Origin: Marispirochaeta aestuarii
Lineage (GTDB): Bacteria; Spirochaetota; Spirochaetia; JC444; Marispirochaetaceae
Length of the DNA: 52,664 bases
Reading direction: 5' to 3'
Assembly (NCBI RefSeq): GCF_002087085.1
Contig: NZ_MWQY01000025.1
Coordinates: 1-52,664 of the forward strand
Shown: in pieces, positions 1-10,789 of the stretch
Layout of the letters: each line of letters opens with the position of its first letter
Numbering within the stretch: position 1 is the first letter of the stretch
The notes under the pieces: generated by a model
What the model saw: the letters and a program-made list of their open reading frames with translations, nothing else
What the model was told of the DNA's origin: nothing
Database searches by the model: none
Program-made: the position numbers and the translations under genes

Positions 1-31
1 GATTCGCAAACTGGGGGTCACTTCATATTGT

Positions 32-152
32 CTACTCTTTTTCCCATATCCTGCGCCGTCAGGAGTTCCGCGCCGGCCTCGGCCCCTGCTGCCGCAGGTG
101 TTTTTTGTGGCTGCACAATCTTTTTCCCTGACGAGGGCGAACAAAATGCACT
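32..152. repeat. Degenerate copy of an intergenic palindromic repeat
   Basis: This non-coding stretch shares an ordered series of blocks with the element at 13141-13289. Shared blocks are CTACTCTTTT, CCATATCCTGCG followed by CGTCA, a small central hairpin (here CCTGC-TGCC-GCAGG), then ACAATCTTT and a CTGAC/TTGAC block. CGTCAGG near 57 pairs with CCTGACG near 127, so the palindromic plan is kept although the bases differ. The clean 16-bp terminal inverted repeat of the other copy is not preserved. Rest of 1-210: no gene seen. Confidence 0.55.
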
Positions 153-210
153 TTCAGAGGATTTTCTATGCTATTCTCATTTTTTGATTTCTGGTGTAGT
201 ATGAGTAATC

Positions 211-1299
211 ATGTCAGCTATTAACATTAATTCGAATACCCCTGTAGCCGTAGGAATGTCCGGTGGCGTAGACTCCTCGGCCGCGGCTTTCCTCCTGCAG
301 AAGCAGAGCTCCCGGCTCATGGGGGTAAGTCACTATATCTGGCCGGAAGGTGACTGCTGCTCCGCGGAGCTGCTTGCCCGGGCCCGGGATGCCTGCACAC
401 ATCTGGGAATACCCTATATGGTTGAGGATCTCCAGGAGGAGTTCACCGGGGCTGTGGTGCAGGACTTTGTGGATGCCTATCTCGACGGCAAAACTCCAAA
501 CCCCTGTGTGCGCTGCAACCAGCGCATCCGTTTTTCCACCTTCTACCGACGCCTGGAAACGAAGCTTCATGAAACGGGATTCCTGACGGAGGGAGAGAGC
601 CTGAAGATGGCCACCGGTCACTATGTTCGTGTGGAGGAGACCGACGAGGGGCTCTTTCTCCGCCGGGGACTGGACAGAAGGAAGGACCAGAGTTACATGC
701 TCTACCAGATTCCCAGGGACCTCCTCCCCAATTTCGTGTTCCCCCTGGGAGAGATGAAGAAGACCGAGGTCGTGGCTCTGGCAAAGGAGCATGGACTGCC
801 GGCAGCGGCGGCCCGGGAGAGCCAGGACGCCTGCTTTGTCCACGGCCGTTACGGAGACTTCATTGCCGAGTTTACCGGAAGCATGAAAGGAAATGAGCCG
901 GGGGACATCGTGGATACCGCGGGAACGGCCCTGGGGACCCACCGGGGCTATATCAACTATACCATCGGTCAGCGACAGGGGCTGGGGCTTGGAAACGGTC
1001 CCTGGTTTGTTGTGAGAGTCGATCCCCGGGCCAACCGGGTTGTTGTCGGCCGCAGGGAAGAGCTGGGGACCCGGGAATTCAGTATAAGCGGATGTAACTG
1101 GTTTTTCCGAAGAAACCCCGGAAGCTTCGAGGCCAGGGTGAAAATTCGCTACAATTCATCTGCCGTTCCCTGCCGGGTCCGTCTGGAGGATGATTCCCGG
1201 GCACGGGTGAGTCTGTCCCGGTCGGAAGCGGTGACCCCCGGACAGTCAGCGGTCTTTTACCTGGATGAGCTGGTTCTTGGAGGGGGTATTATTGACTGA
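211..1299 (+). CDS. mnmA: tRNA-specific 2-thiouridylase MnmA
   Basis: MnmA activates U34 of Lys, Glu and Gln tRNAs with ATP and inserts sulfur, a cytoplasmic step of wobble modification. The PP-loop motif GMSGGVDSSAAA lies near residues 14-25. The motif TPNPCVRCNQ near residues 95-104 holds one catalytic cysteine, and ESQDACFV near residue 200 holds the second. The 362-residue length is normal for the family. The start is the ATG at 211, which places the PP-loop close to the N-terminus as expected; the ribosome-binding site is weak. The 3' end overlaps the next gene by 8 nt, so the two are probably co-translated. Function is secure from the motifs. Confidence 0.95.
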   Translation: MSAININSNTPVAVGMSGGVDSSAAAFLLQKQSSRLMGVSHYIWPEGDCCSAELLARARDACTHLGIPYMVEDLQEEFTGAVVQDFVDAYLDGKTPNPCVRCNQRIRFSTFYRRLETKLHETGFLTEGESLKMATGHYVRVEETDEGLFLRRGLDRRKDQSYMLYQIPRDLLPNFVFPLGEMKKTEVVALAKEHGLPAAAARESQDACFVHGRYGDFIAEFTGSMKGNEPGDIVDTAGTALGTHRGYINYTIGQRQGLGLGNGPWFVVRVDPRANRVVVGRREELGTREFSISGCNWFFRRNPGSFEARVKIRYNSSAVPCRVRLEDDSRARVSLSRSEAVTPGQSAVFYLDELVLGGGIID

Positions 1300-2044
1300 G
1301 CTGGACCTGGAGAATCCCTTTTTTTCCGCCCCAGTCTACCATTTAGAGGAAACCGGTTCGACCATGGAGGATGCGGCACGCCTGGCCGCGGAGGGGAAGG
1401 CTTCGGGCTTCGTTGTAACGGCGGATCATCAGATCTCAGGACGCGGGCGAATCGCCGACCGGCGCTGGGAATCCTCCCGGGGCAGGGACCTGCTTTTTAC
1501 CCTGGCCCTGAGACTCAATGATATCCCCTTTGGTCCGACGGCCTTGTCCCTGCGCTGCGGGCTGGGATTGGCCCTCCTGCTGGAAAAACGCTGGGGCCTG
1601 GAGCCGTGGATCAAGTGGCCCAACGATCTGCTCATAAGGGGCGGAAAGATCGCGGGAATCCTCTGCCAGGGACGGGGAGACTGGTTCTTCACGGGGATAG
1701 GTCTGAACCTCGTTTCCCCGACGTCTGCTTCAAAGCTGCGGCGCAGGGCGGCATCAGTTACGGACGAGACCGGCAGGGAAGAAGAGCCTTCTGTTGTGCT
1801 TTCCGCGCTTCTTCCTGCGCTGAAGGAGGCACTGTCTGCCCGGGACTGGCAGGAACAGATTAACCGCAGGCTCTTCGGGGCTGGTTCTCAGGTTACCGTC
1901 TATCCCGGAGCTGCCGGGAGCGGAGAGAGCTATCGCGCCCGGATTCTGGGTGCGGCCCCGGATGGCGGTCTCATCCTTCTGGACGGTGACGGCCGCCGTG
2001 TTACCCTTATTACCGGAGAGATCGATTTCCAGGACCTATCCTGA
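1292..2044 (+). CDS. birA: Biotin--[acetyl-CoA carboxylase] ligase (BirA type, no HTH)
   Basis: Biotin protein ligase makes biotinyl-5'-AMP and transfers biotin to the carrier lysine of acetyl-CoA carboxylase. Visible motifs are the ETGSTM segment near the N-terminus, the adenylate-binding GRGR loop (ISGRGRIADRRW) and the KWPNDLLI motif followed by KIAGILCQ. The N-terminal winged helix of repressor-type BirA is absent, so this is probably a monofunctional ligase. I chose a TTG start at 1292 because GGAGGGGG ends five bases before it; an ATG at 1265 would add nine residues inside mnmA. The gene overlaps mnmA by 8 nt and converges with the gene ending at 2036. Confidence 0.9.
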   Translation: MTELDLENPFFSAPVYHLEETGSTMEDAARLAAEGKASGFVVTADHQISGRGRIADRRWESSRGRDLLFTLALRLNDIPFGPTALSLRCGLGLALLLEKRWGLEPWIKWPNDLLIRGGKIAGILCQGRGDWFFTGIGLNLVSPTSASKLRRRAASVTDETGREEEPSVVLSALLPALKEALSARDWQEQINRRLFGAGSQVTVYPGAAGSGESYRARILGAAPDGGLILLDGDGRRVTLITGEIDFQDLS

Positions 2045-3664
2045 GTGCACTTCCTCCTGCCGCGTTTCCCTGCAGATCTGATGGCTCTCCAGGTGGGGCA
2101 ACAGGGGAGCCAGGGAGTGTAACGGCGGGTTTTCCGGAGAGAGGGGGTCGAGGCTCAGTACGATGCTGAAGCGTTCCCCCAGTCCTTCAACCTTTTCACC
2201 TGGAAAACCCAGATAACTTCCCCCGGGATTAATGCAGAGCTCCCCGTCGCTGACCTTGAAGGGAAGCTCCCTTACCTTTGCCTGATGATCCGCGAATACG
2301 AGACTCAAGGCTGTGGTCTCATCTTTGAAGGAGAAGGTCGTACCGTGAAGCAGTCCCGCCGATACCGAATCCAGAGGTACCGGAGATGCTCCCTCGTCGG
2401 GATAACGGACCTCCACCACGGGATATCCCCGGGCAGACCGGAAGGGTATTTCGCATACTCCGTAGGAGCGGATCTCTACCCCCGGCCTGCATCGGGGAAA
2501 GAACAGGAAAAAGGAGATACAGAGCCGGGGATCTCCGGCGGCGAAGAAATAATCCCGCACAAGCCGCCCCGGTTCAAGGAATTCCTCGGATTCAAAAACG
2601 GAGCTGTCCCGAAGACCCCGGATGCTGCTGTTCTGAAACGAGAAGGAGCCGATTCTTCGGGAGCGTACAAGATTTCCGGAGGTCTCAATCCATGAGGCTG
2701 AAGGAGCATGAATAAGCCCGGCTGTTCCACCCCTGGAGAATCCCGCCAGTTCTCCCTGACTGAAAGAAGCGGCAACATCCTCTTCATCCATCTCGACCTC
2801 TCCCGGCATGTGGGCAATCAGTCCTCGTTCGGGAACCGGGAGGGATCCGCACTCCCGCTTCTCTTCGTCGTTATCTGTCTCAAAGGCTCTTGACAGCAGG
2901 AGAAACCGGGTCTCCTTCGGTTTGTCCCAGGCTATCTCCCGACGGCTGCGGCTGAGGGGATCAGCCGGCAGGGGCGGATTTGGCGATTTGGAAAGGAGGA
3001 TTTCCTCAGGGGCTGCCGCTGACTCCCGGGTACTGCCGGCCATGTCAAGGAGATCCTCCAGCTCCAGTACATCACAGCGGAATTTTCTGCGCAGCCGTAC
3101 CAGCAGAGAGACCGCCGCCTCCGCATCTTTCGTTGAGCCGGCGTCGAGTACTATGATGGCCGGGATCCTCTCCGTCTGTACCAGGCGTTTGACCTGTTTC
3201 ATGCGCCGTTTCAGAGAGGGATACTCCTCAGTGCCGACCATATGCAGCAGGGGAAACCGAATCGTCCGCCGGGAATCGAAATAAAGCAGCCTGTTCCGGT
3301 CTTCAAGGAAAAGCCGTCCCCGTTTCAGGTAAATGCTTCTCAGGTCTTTGCGAAAAGGAGCGGGACAGGGGGGAAAAAGGTACTCAAGAAGAGCATCGTT
3401 CTGCCTGCTCCGGGGCAGCAGAAGCTCCTCTTCGATTTCATCCCTCCGTAACAGAGCATGGGGCAGGGCGTATTTTCCCTGGGAAATCAGGTTTCTCTCT
3501 TCTGAGCCGGGAACATGAATGTTTCGCGGAAGGCTCCAGAAAAACAGAAAACCCTCCCGGGCGAGTCTTTTCTGCAGATACTCAATTACCTCCCTGTCGG
3601 CGTTCTGACAGGAATGGGATGGACGGATACAGATCCCGCAGGTAAAGGGAAACCTATTTTTCAC
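2036..3664 (-). CDS. Hypothetical protein with an N-terminal Cys motif
   Basis: I do not recognise this 542-residue protein. The N-terminus has four closely spaced cysteines around residues 9-19 (TCGICIRPSHSC), which could be a metal site. A central region near residues 140-215 alternates beta and alpha elements and contains IPAIIVLDAGSTKDAEAAV, which resembles a small nucleotide-binding or VWA-like fold, although no diagnostic motif is present. The C-terminal 150 residues look beta-rich. There is no signal peptide or membrane segment. It is a single gene, divergent from groEL and overlapping the birA stop by 9 nt. Codon use matches the neighbours, so it looks like a real resident gene of unknown function. 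Confidence 0.7.
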   Translation of the reverse strand: MKNRFPFTCGICIRPSHSCQNADREVIEYLQKRLAREGFLFFWSLPRNIHVPGSEERNLISQGKYALPHALLRRDEIEEELLLPRSRQNDALLEYLFPPCPAPFRKDLRSIYLKRGRLFLEDRNRLLYFDSRRTIRFPLLHMVGTEEYPSLKRRMKQVKRLVQTERIPAIIVLDAGSTKDAEAAVSLLVRLRRKFRCDVLELEDLLDMAGSTRESAAAPEEILLSKSPNPPLPADPLSRSRREIAWDKPKETRFLLLSRAFETDNDEEKRECGSLPVPERGLIAHMPGEVEMDEEDVAASFSQGELAGFSRGGTAGLIHAPSASWIETSGNLVRSRRIGSFSFQNSSIRGLRDSSVFESEEFLEPGRLVRDYFFAAGDPRLCISFFLFFPRCRPGVEIRSYGVCEIPFRSARGYPVVEVRYPDEGASPVPLDSVSAGLLHGTTFSFKDETTALSLVFADHQAKVRELPFKVSDGELCINPGGSYLGFPGEKVEGLGERFSIVLSLDPLSPENPPLHSLAPLLPHLESHQICRETRQEEVHSG

Positions 3665-3738
3665 CCCTTTATTCGGCCCGAAAGGGCAAAATAAGTCAAG
3701 GGATGGGGAAAAAATGGTTCAAAATCTCCAGCTATTGG

Positions 3739-5482
<1,744 letters not shown>

Positions 5483-5512
5483 GCCCCCGGCTCTCTTTTG
5501 CTGTCTATCTTC

Positions 5513-5548
5513 GGCGGTCCTCTTGGCGGGGACCGCCTTTTTTATTTA
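5513..5548 (+). terminator. Rho-independent terminator of groEL
   Basis: GGCGGTCC (5513-5520) pairs perfectly with GGACCGCC (5530-5537) and is followed directly by a T-rich run. This is a textbook intrinsic terminator and isolates groEL transcription from the next gene. Confidence 0.9.
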
Positions 5549-5573
5549 CACTGAGCGGGACGGAGGTTCTGCA

Positions 5574-5870
5574 ATGAAACAGCAGGAGTACATGTTCACC
5601 ATCGGTTTTTCCGGTAACACCGCAATTGTCGACGGCGCGGCAATGAAGAAGTACGGAAAAATGGGGATTGATGAACTTGTCGACCGGGGACTTTTCAAAC
5701 CGGCTCTGGCGGCGGCCTTTTTCGCCGGAGATACCGAGGCCCTGAACAGGGTGCGCGACGCCTACAACAACACGGCAGGCACTGATTTTGAGGGGTATGA
5801 GCAGATTATGCGGGTCTTCGGTCTCGATCCCGCCCCGGAAAACCTGGAAAAAGTGAAAGTTCTTTCCTGA
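5574..5870 (+). CDS. Small hypothetical cytoplasmic protein
   Basis: This 98-residue protein has no domain I can name. The start is the ATG at 5574, preceded by GGAGG at good spacing. The N-terminus reads as a short beta-strand pair (YMFTIGFSGNTAIVDG), followed by helices rich in Ala and Leu, with no signal peptide or membrane span. It is alone between the groEL terminator and the yajC promoter. The composition and the good ribosome-binding site support a real gene. Confidence 0.65.
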   Translation: MKQQEYMFTIGFSGNTAIVDGAAMKKYGKMGIDELVDRGLFKPALAAAFFAGDTEALNRVRDAYNNTAGTDFEGYEQIMRVFGLDPAPENLEKVKVLS

Positions 5871-5910
5871 GAGAGCCTGACCTGCGCGGAAGGCCCCCGA
5901 ATCTTTAAGC

Positions 5911-5939
5911 TTGACCGCGTTTACCTATATGTGTTACGT
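5911..5939 (+). promoter_or_regulatory. Candidate promoter of yajC-secD-secF
   Basis: A strong -35 box TTGACC (5911-5916) is followed 17 bases later by a weaker -10 TTACGT (5934-5939), 35 bases before the yajC ATG. The -10 departs from consensus, so the exact start is uncertain. Confidence 0.4.
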
Positions 5940-5974
5940 TTTTGCAATCCCATGGATAGAGGTAAGTGATTATA

Positions 5975-6304
5975 ATGACTACGCTTTCTGCATTATTACC
6001 GATCGCCCAGGCGGGCGGTTCCGGTCAGTTGATGACGACCTTCGTAACCTTCGGTCTCGTCATCCTGATCTTTTATTTTCTCATTATCCGGCCCCAGAAC
6101 AAACGCCAGAAAGAGGCGAAAAAGATGCTCGATGCCCTGAAGAAGGGTGATCGTGTCGCCAGTATCGGCGGAGTTCGCGGGGTTGTGCAGTCCGTTAAAG
6201 AGGACACCGTGATTGTTAAGGTAGATGACGCGACCAAGCTTGAGTTTTCCAAGAACGCGATAGCTTCCGTGTTGGCCCCCAGGGAGGAAAAGGTCGAGGA
6301 CTAG
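5975..6304 (+). CDS. yajC: Preprotein translocase subunit YajC
   Basis: YajC is the small membrane partner of SecDF in the Sec translocon. One membrane helix (TTFVTFGLVILIFYFLII) is followed by the family signature RPQNKRQKE and a KRGDRVxSIGG-like segment (KKGDRVASIGGVRGVV). At about 109 residues it is normal length. I chose the ATG at 5975, eleven bases after AGAGG; a GTG at 5966 lies too close to that site. It is first in a yajC-secD-secF operon, the usual order. Confidence 0.95.
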   Translation: MTTLSALLPIAQAGGSGQLMTTFVTFGLVILIFYFLIIRPQNKRQKEAKKMLDALKKGDRVASIGGVRGVVQSVKEDTVIVKVDDATKLEFSKNAIASVLAPREEKVED

Positions 6305-6381
6305 GGAAGCAATCCGTACGCGGATTCCCGCTTTTAATTTTTCTTTTCCAAGCAAATAAATTATTCCATCCGGAGTAGAAC

Positions 6382-8106
6382 ATGAGTAAACGATTCCGAT
6401 TCTTCATCGTGCTCCTGGTGCTGGCGATATCGGGAGCCTTTCTGTACCCCACCTTTGAGTGGTACTTCCTGATACCCGATCAGAAGATCGACCTCGCCTC
6501 CGGTTCCCGCGAGCAGGTCCAGATGTACGCCAAAACCAAAGCTGCGGAGGTTTCCGCCGAGCTCAGGGCCATGGTTGCCCAGAGCCCCGACAAGGAAATC
6601 CCCGCGGAGTACGACTTTTTGATCACCAAGGCAAAGGAGAACTATAAGCTTGCCAAAAAAGAACTGCCCAAGGTCTGGACCGTAGAGGCGGTTTTTGCCG
6701 GTTTTACCGGTGAAGGTGAGTTCTTTGCCGCTGTTGAGGACTATTACCGCAGCGATCTTCTCGCTGTAAAGGAACAGGGCAATTCAATCATGCAGCTCGG
6801 ACTTGATCTGTCCGGAGGTATGCGGGTTCAGCTCAGCGCGGACCGGGAGAGCCTTGCCGAACGGCTGGAGCGGGAACCGAGTACCACGGACATGAACGAG
6901 GCCGTTGACCGCGCCATGGAGATCCTTACCAACCGTATCGACAAGTTCGGCGTAACCGAACCATCGATCCGCAAGCAGGGAGACTCCCAGATAATCATAG
7001 AGATTCCCGGAGCCGCCGACCCCGACAGGGTGCGATCCTTTCTAATGGGCAAGGGAAGCCTGAACTTCCATATTGTCGATCAGGAAATCAGCCAGGAGGT
7101 TCAGAACTTCCTGAACGATAATCCCCAGGCCATGGTAACCAGTGAAGGAAAGATCCGGGGTACCGATATCGTTCCCGCCGGTTATATTATCCGGGGGTAT
7201 TACGTAAAGGACAGCTACGGTATCGACCAGCTGCAGCGTTACGTTGTCATCCGCCAGGATGCCGGGCTCGACGGCGGCCGTATACAGGAAGCCACCGTCG
7301 GATCCCACCCCATTACCGGCAAGCCGGTTATCAACTTCCGCCTTGATCGCGAGGGGGGCGACATCTTCTTCAAACTTACCTCTGAAAACGAAGGAGAAAC
7401 CCTGGCTATCGTTCTGGACGACAAGGTAAAGGCCATGGCCCGTATTTCCGAGCCCATCCGCGAGAGCGTGCAGATGACCGGTTTCGACCGGCAGGAAGCC
7501 AATGATCTCGCCCTGGTACTGCGGACCGCTGCCATGCCGGTGGATCTGATTGTTGAGAACCAGCAGGCCATCGGCGCCGCCCTGGGAGAAGACTCCATCG
7601 CCGAGGGACTGATGGCCATAACCATCGGTTTCATTGCGGTTATCGTCTTTATGCTGGTCTATTACAAGGGTGCCGGACTTGTCTCTGACCTCGCCCTTGT
7701 TCTGAACCTCATTTTCATCGTAGCCATTCTTTCGGCTTTCAATCTTACCCTTACCCTGACCAGTATTGCCGGTCTGATCCTTACCGTGGGTATGGCGGTG
7801 GACGCGAACGTTATCATCTTTGAAAGAATAAAAGAGGAATACCGCATTGGTAAGAGTGCCGATGCTGCGGTGAAAGCCGGCTTCCGGAAAGCTTTCTGGA
7901 CGGTAATGGATGCGAATATCACAACCTTTATCGCGGCAATCTTCCTGTCCCAGCTCGGGTCCGGTCCTATTCAGGGTTTTGCCTACACCCTTGCGGTTGG
8001 TATTGTATCGTCCATGTTTACAGCTCTCTTTGTTTCCCGTCTTGTCTTCGATTTCGGACTTGAGACCCTGGGTATGAAAAAGCTGAGCATCGGGTGGAGG
8101 AAATAA
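6382..8106 (+). CDS. secD: Protein translocase subunit SecD
   Basis: SecD is an RND-type membrane protein that uses the proton gradient to assist late steps of Sec export. At 574 residues it has an N-terminal membrane helix, the LGLDLSGGMRVQLS motif near residues 137-150, a large periplasmic P1 region including the NRIDKFGVTEPSIRKQG block, and five C-terminal membrane helices with the SecD signature VGMAVDANVIIFERIKEE. Residues 30-135 form a charged helical insert between the first helix and the DLSGG motif. The stop codon shares its last A with the secF start (TAATG), which indicates translational coupling. Confidence 0.97.
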   Translation: MSKRFRFFIVLLVLAISGAFLYPTFEWYFLIPDQKIDLASGSREQVQMYAKTKAAEVSAELRAMVAQSPDKEIPAEYDFLITKAKENYKLAKKELPKVWTVEAVFAGFTGEGEFFAAVEDYYRSDLLAVKEQGNSIMQLGLDLSGGMRVQLSADRESLAERLEREPSTTDMNEAVDRAMEILTNRIDKFGVTEPSIRKQGDSQIIIEIPGAADPDRVRSFLMGKGSLNFHIVDQEISQEVQNFLNDNPQAMVTSEGKIRGTDIVPAGYIIRGYYVKDSYGIDQLQRYVVIRQDAGLDGGRIQEATVGSHPITGKPVINFRLDREGGDIFFKLTSENEGETLAIVLDDKVKAMARISEPIRESVQMTGFDRQEANDLALVLRTAAMPVDLIVENQQAIGAALGEDSIAEGLMAITIGFIAVIVFMLVYYKGAGLVSDLALVLNLIFIVAILSAFNLTLTLTSIAGLILTVGMAVDANVIIFERIKEEYRIGKSADAAVKAGFRKAFWTVMDANITTFIAAIFLSQLGSGPIQGFAYTLAVGIVSSMFTALFVSRLVFDFGLETLGMKKLSIGWRK

Positions 8107-9431
8107 TGAAGCGCGTAATACAATTCACAAAATTCCGATATCTTATGATCCTTTCTCTGCTGATCATTATCGCCGGTATTGCAGGTACTGTTGTCCAGGG
8201 AGGATTCAACCTGGGTATCGACTTCAACGCCGGCTTGAACCAGCGCGTGCAGATTGCCCCCGTGGCCATGAAGGTCAGCTACAGTGGAGAGGATTCGGTT
8301 CTGTTCAATGTTACCTCCTCGGGACTCATCCTTGAGATTCGTGATGCCGATGGCCTCGATCGGACGGAGATCTCCTATGGTGATTATCCTGTACTGAGGG
8401 CGGTCGCGGCGGCGCTGAACGGCGTAGAGGGTGTCCAGGCGGAGCTGATGGTTTCCGGCCAGATATCTTCCAGCGACCTCTTGAGTCTCAACTTCGCCAT
8501 CGATCTTTCCCAGGAAAGCGCCGTTGTCAACATGCTTCCCGCCGGGGATGAGTCGAGTATCGAGGAAATCCGGTCCCTTCTGGACGGAATCGGTTCTACC
8601 ATGATTCAGATCGTTGGTAGTCCTCAGGACCAGGAGTACCTGATCCGGGTCAAGGATCCCGGCAATACAGATAACTTCAGCGAAACAATGGCCTCGGAAA
8701 TCCGCAGCCGTCTGTCGTCCGAATACGGAGCGGAACAGGTCATAGTCAAGCAGACCGACTACGTGGGTCCCAGGTTCTCCCAGGACCTTGGCCGGCAGTC
8801 CTTTACCCTGACTCTGATCGCCCTGACCCTTATCCTTGTGTACATCTGGTTCAGGTTCCAGCTGGCCTATGCGGTTTCAGCAATTGTGGCCCTGATCCAT
8901 GACGTGGCCTTTATGCTGGGTATTATCGGTACCTTTCAGCTGGAAGTCTCCACCGCGACAATTGCGGCAGTGCTTACCATCATAGGATACTCCCTGAACG
9001 ATACCATCGTTATCTTCGATCGTATCCGTGAAAACCGGGACCTGATGAAGGACTCCCGTCTGCCCGAGGTTATCAATACCAGTATTACCCAGTCCCTCAG
9101 CCGGACGCTGATTACCTCCATTACAACCCTGCTGGCGGTCCTGGCCATCTACATCTTTGCTACCGGTTCAATCAAGCTCTTCGCACTGAACCTGATTATC
9201 GGAATCCTGGTGGGTACCTATTCATCCATCTTTATCGCCTCTCCCGTACTTCTGACCTGGTCCTCCGTGGCCAATAAACGTCGTCAGAGCAGGGACGAAG
9301 CAAAGTATGGAAGTACCAGGAAAGAAGCCCTTCCCAAGGAAGCCTCACCGGAGCAGAAGGCTCAAACTCCCCAGACCGCTATTCCCACGGTGGAACGTAA
9401 AAAACGGGGCGGAAAACGCAAGAAAAAGTAG
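8106..9431 (+). CDS. secF: Protein translocase subunit SecF
   Basis: SecF pairs with SecD in the Sec translocon. An N-terminal membrane helix is followed by GGFNLGIDFNAGLNQRV, which corresponds to the GIDFxGG motif of the family, then a periplasmic domain and five membrane helices carrying GYSLNDTIVIFDRIREN. The C-terminus is a long basic tail ending in KKRGGKRKKK, probably for ribosome or lipid contact. The periplasmic part is longer than in E. coli SecF, giving 441 residues. The start is the ATG at 8106 with GGAGG just upstream. An intrinsic terminator follows. Confidence 0.96.
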   Translation: MKRVIQFTKFRYLMILSLLIIIAGIAGTVVQGGFNLGIDFNAGLNQRVQIAPVAMKVSYSGEDSVLFNVTSSGLILEIRDADGLDRTEISYGDYPVLRAVAAALNGVEGVQAELMVSGQISSSDLLSLNFAIDLSQESAVVNMLPAGDESSIEEIRSLLDGIGSTMIQIVGSPQDQEYLIRVKDPGNTDNFSETMASEIRSRLSSEYGAEQVIVKQTDYVGPRFSQDLGRQSFTLTLIALTLILVYIWFRFQLAYAVSAIVALIHDVAFMLGIIGTFQLEVSTATIAAVLTIIGYSLNDTIVIFDRIRENRDLMKDSRLPEVINTSITQSLSRTLITSITTLLAVLAIYIFATGSIKLFALNLIIGILVGTYSSIFIASPVLLTWSSVANKRRQSRDEAKYGSTRKEALPKEASPEQKAQTPQTAIPTVERKKRGGKRKKK

Positions 9432-9455
9432 AATTGATTCCTTTGATTCAAATAC

Positions 9456-9483
9456 GGGGTCCTGGAAACGGGACCCCTTTTTT
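9456..9483 (+). terminator. Rho-independent terminator of yajC-secD-secF
   Basis: GGGGTCC (9456-9462) pairs with GGACCCC (9471-9477) and six T residues follow. The hairpin begins 24 bases after the secF stop. Confidence 0.88.
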
Positions 9484-9498
9484 CGTACCTTTACATGC

Positions 9499-10758
9499 AT
9501 GGAACCTGTGGAGTTGACAATATATGTGGGAATCGGAGAAATTGAGCGGGACAGCTGGAACAGCCTTGCCCTGGGATCACGGACACCTTTTTATGAGTGG
9601 GAATGGCTGGCACTGCTCGAACAATCCGGCTCCATAGACAGCTCCTCCGGCTGGCAGCCTCTGCATATAAGTTTCAACCGCAATGGGATTCCGGTGGGTA
9701 TTATGCCCCTGTACCTGAAATCCCACAGCCACGGTGAGTTCGTGTTCGACTACGGCTGGGCGGATCTGGCCGGACAGCTGAATATTCCCTATTATCCGAA
9801 ACTGGTGGGAACAGCCCCTGCGACTCCTTCCGGCTATTACCGTCTTTTCTGTTCCGACCCCGGCGAGCTGGATACGCTCCTGTCCCGGGGGCTCTCCACC
9901 CTGGAGGATATAAGCAGGGATAATCAGATACGGGGACTCAATTTTCTCTTCTGTGACCCGGTTTTTGCCCGGGGATTGAAGGAATTTCATCAATGGGAGA
10001 ACCAGAGTTACCTGTGGATAAATCGGGATTACTCGGATTTCCAGGACTTTCTGTCGGAACTGTCAAAAAATCACAGAAGGAACATACGCCGTGAATGGAA
10101 CAGTCTCTCAGATCAAGGACTAGAAATCACAGCTGTAAGCGGCGCTGATTTAAGCGAAGGGATCATGGAACGGATGTACCGTTTCTATCTCCGGACCAAC
10201 GCGCGCTTTGGTCCCTGGGCTGCAAAGTATCTGAACCGGGAGTTCTTTCTGCGCCTGCCCGAGTTCGTTGACCACCGGGTGGTAATCTTCTCAGCCCATC
10301 CCCGCAATGCCAAACCGGAAGAGGCCCTTGGCATGTCCCTCTGTGTGTACAAGGGGGACTGGCTCTTCGGACGTTACTGGGGCGGGGATCCGGGCACCAA
10401 GAACCTGCATTTCAATACCTGCTATTATGCCCCCATGCAGTGGATGATTGAGCGGGGTATGCGTTACTTCGATCCCGGCGCAGGTTCGCCTCATAAGCTT
10501 CACCGGGGATTTATGCCCCATCCCGTGGTCAGCTGCCATCGATTTTTTGACCCCCTGCTTTCAGAAATCTTCAGAGAGAACATTCCGGCCATCAACAGGG
10601 AGAACCGCCGGATGATCCGCAGCATGGAGGAGTCCGTTCCCTTCTCTGAAAAACTCAAGTCGGAACTGCGAACAGAGATCCGACAGCTCTTCAGTCTCTC
10701 CGAGGATGAGACCTGGGGGAATCCTGAAGAGGCGTCCCGGTCTGAGGGCTTGTATTGA
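9499..10758 (+). CDS. FemAB/GNAT-like acyl-aminoacyl transferase family protein (COG3146 type)
   Basis: The protein resembles the large GNAT-fold family once labelled DUF482 or peptidogalycan biosynthesis protein. The diagnostic C-terminal block is present: LHFNTCYYAPMQWMIERG, then FDPGAGSPHKLHRGF. SKNHRRNIRREW near residue 185 is typical of FemAB-like acceptor-binding regions. Its biochemical substrate is unknown. I chose the ATG at 9499 because it lies just after the secF terminator; earlier in-frame starts lie inside secF. No clear Shine-Dalgarno is visible, so the start remains uncertain. It is followed after 31 bp by the thioesterase gene. Confidence 0.75.
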   Translation: MEPVELTIYVGIGEIERDSWNSLALGSRTPFYEWEWLALLEQSGSIDSSSGWQPLHISFNRNGIPVGIMPLYLKSHSHGEFVFDYGWADLAGQLNIPYYPKLVGTAPATPSGYYRLFCSDPGELDTLLSRGLSTLEDISRDNQIRGLNFLFCDPVFARGLKEFHQWENQSYLWINRDYSDFQDFLSELSKNHRRNIRREWNSLSDQGLEITAVSGADLSEGIMERMYRFYLRTNARFGPWAAKYLNREFFLRLPEFVDHRVVIFSAHPRNAKPEEALGMSLCVYKGDWLFGRYWGGDPGTKNLHFNTCYYAPMQWMIERGMRYFDPGAGSPHKLHRGFMPHPVVSCHRFFDPLLSEIFRENIPAINRENRRMIRSMEESVPFSEKLKSELRTEIRQLFSLSEDETWGNPEEASRSEGLY

Positions 10759-10789
10759 GCTTGTCCCGCCATATTGGTAGGATATCGGC

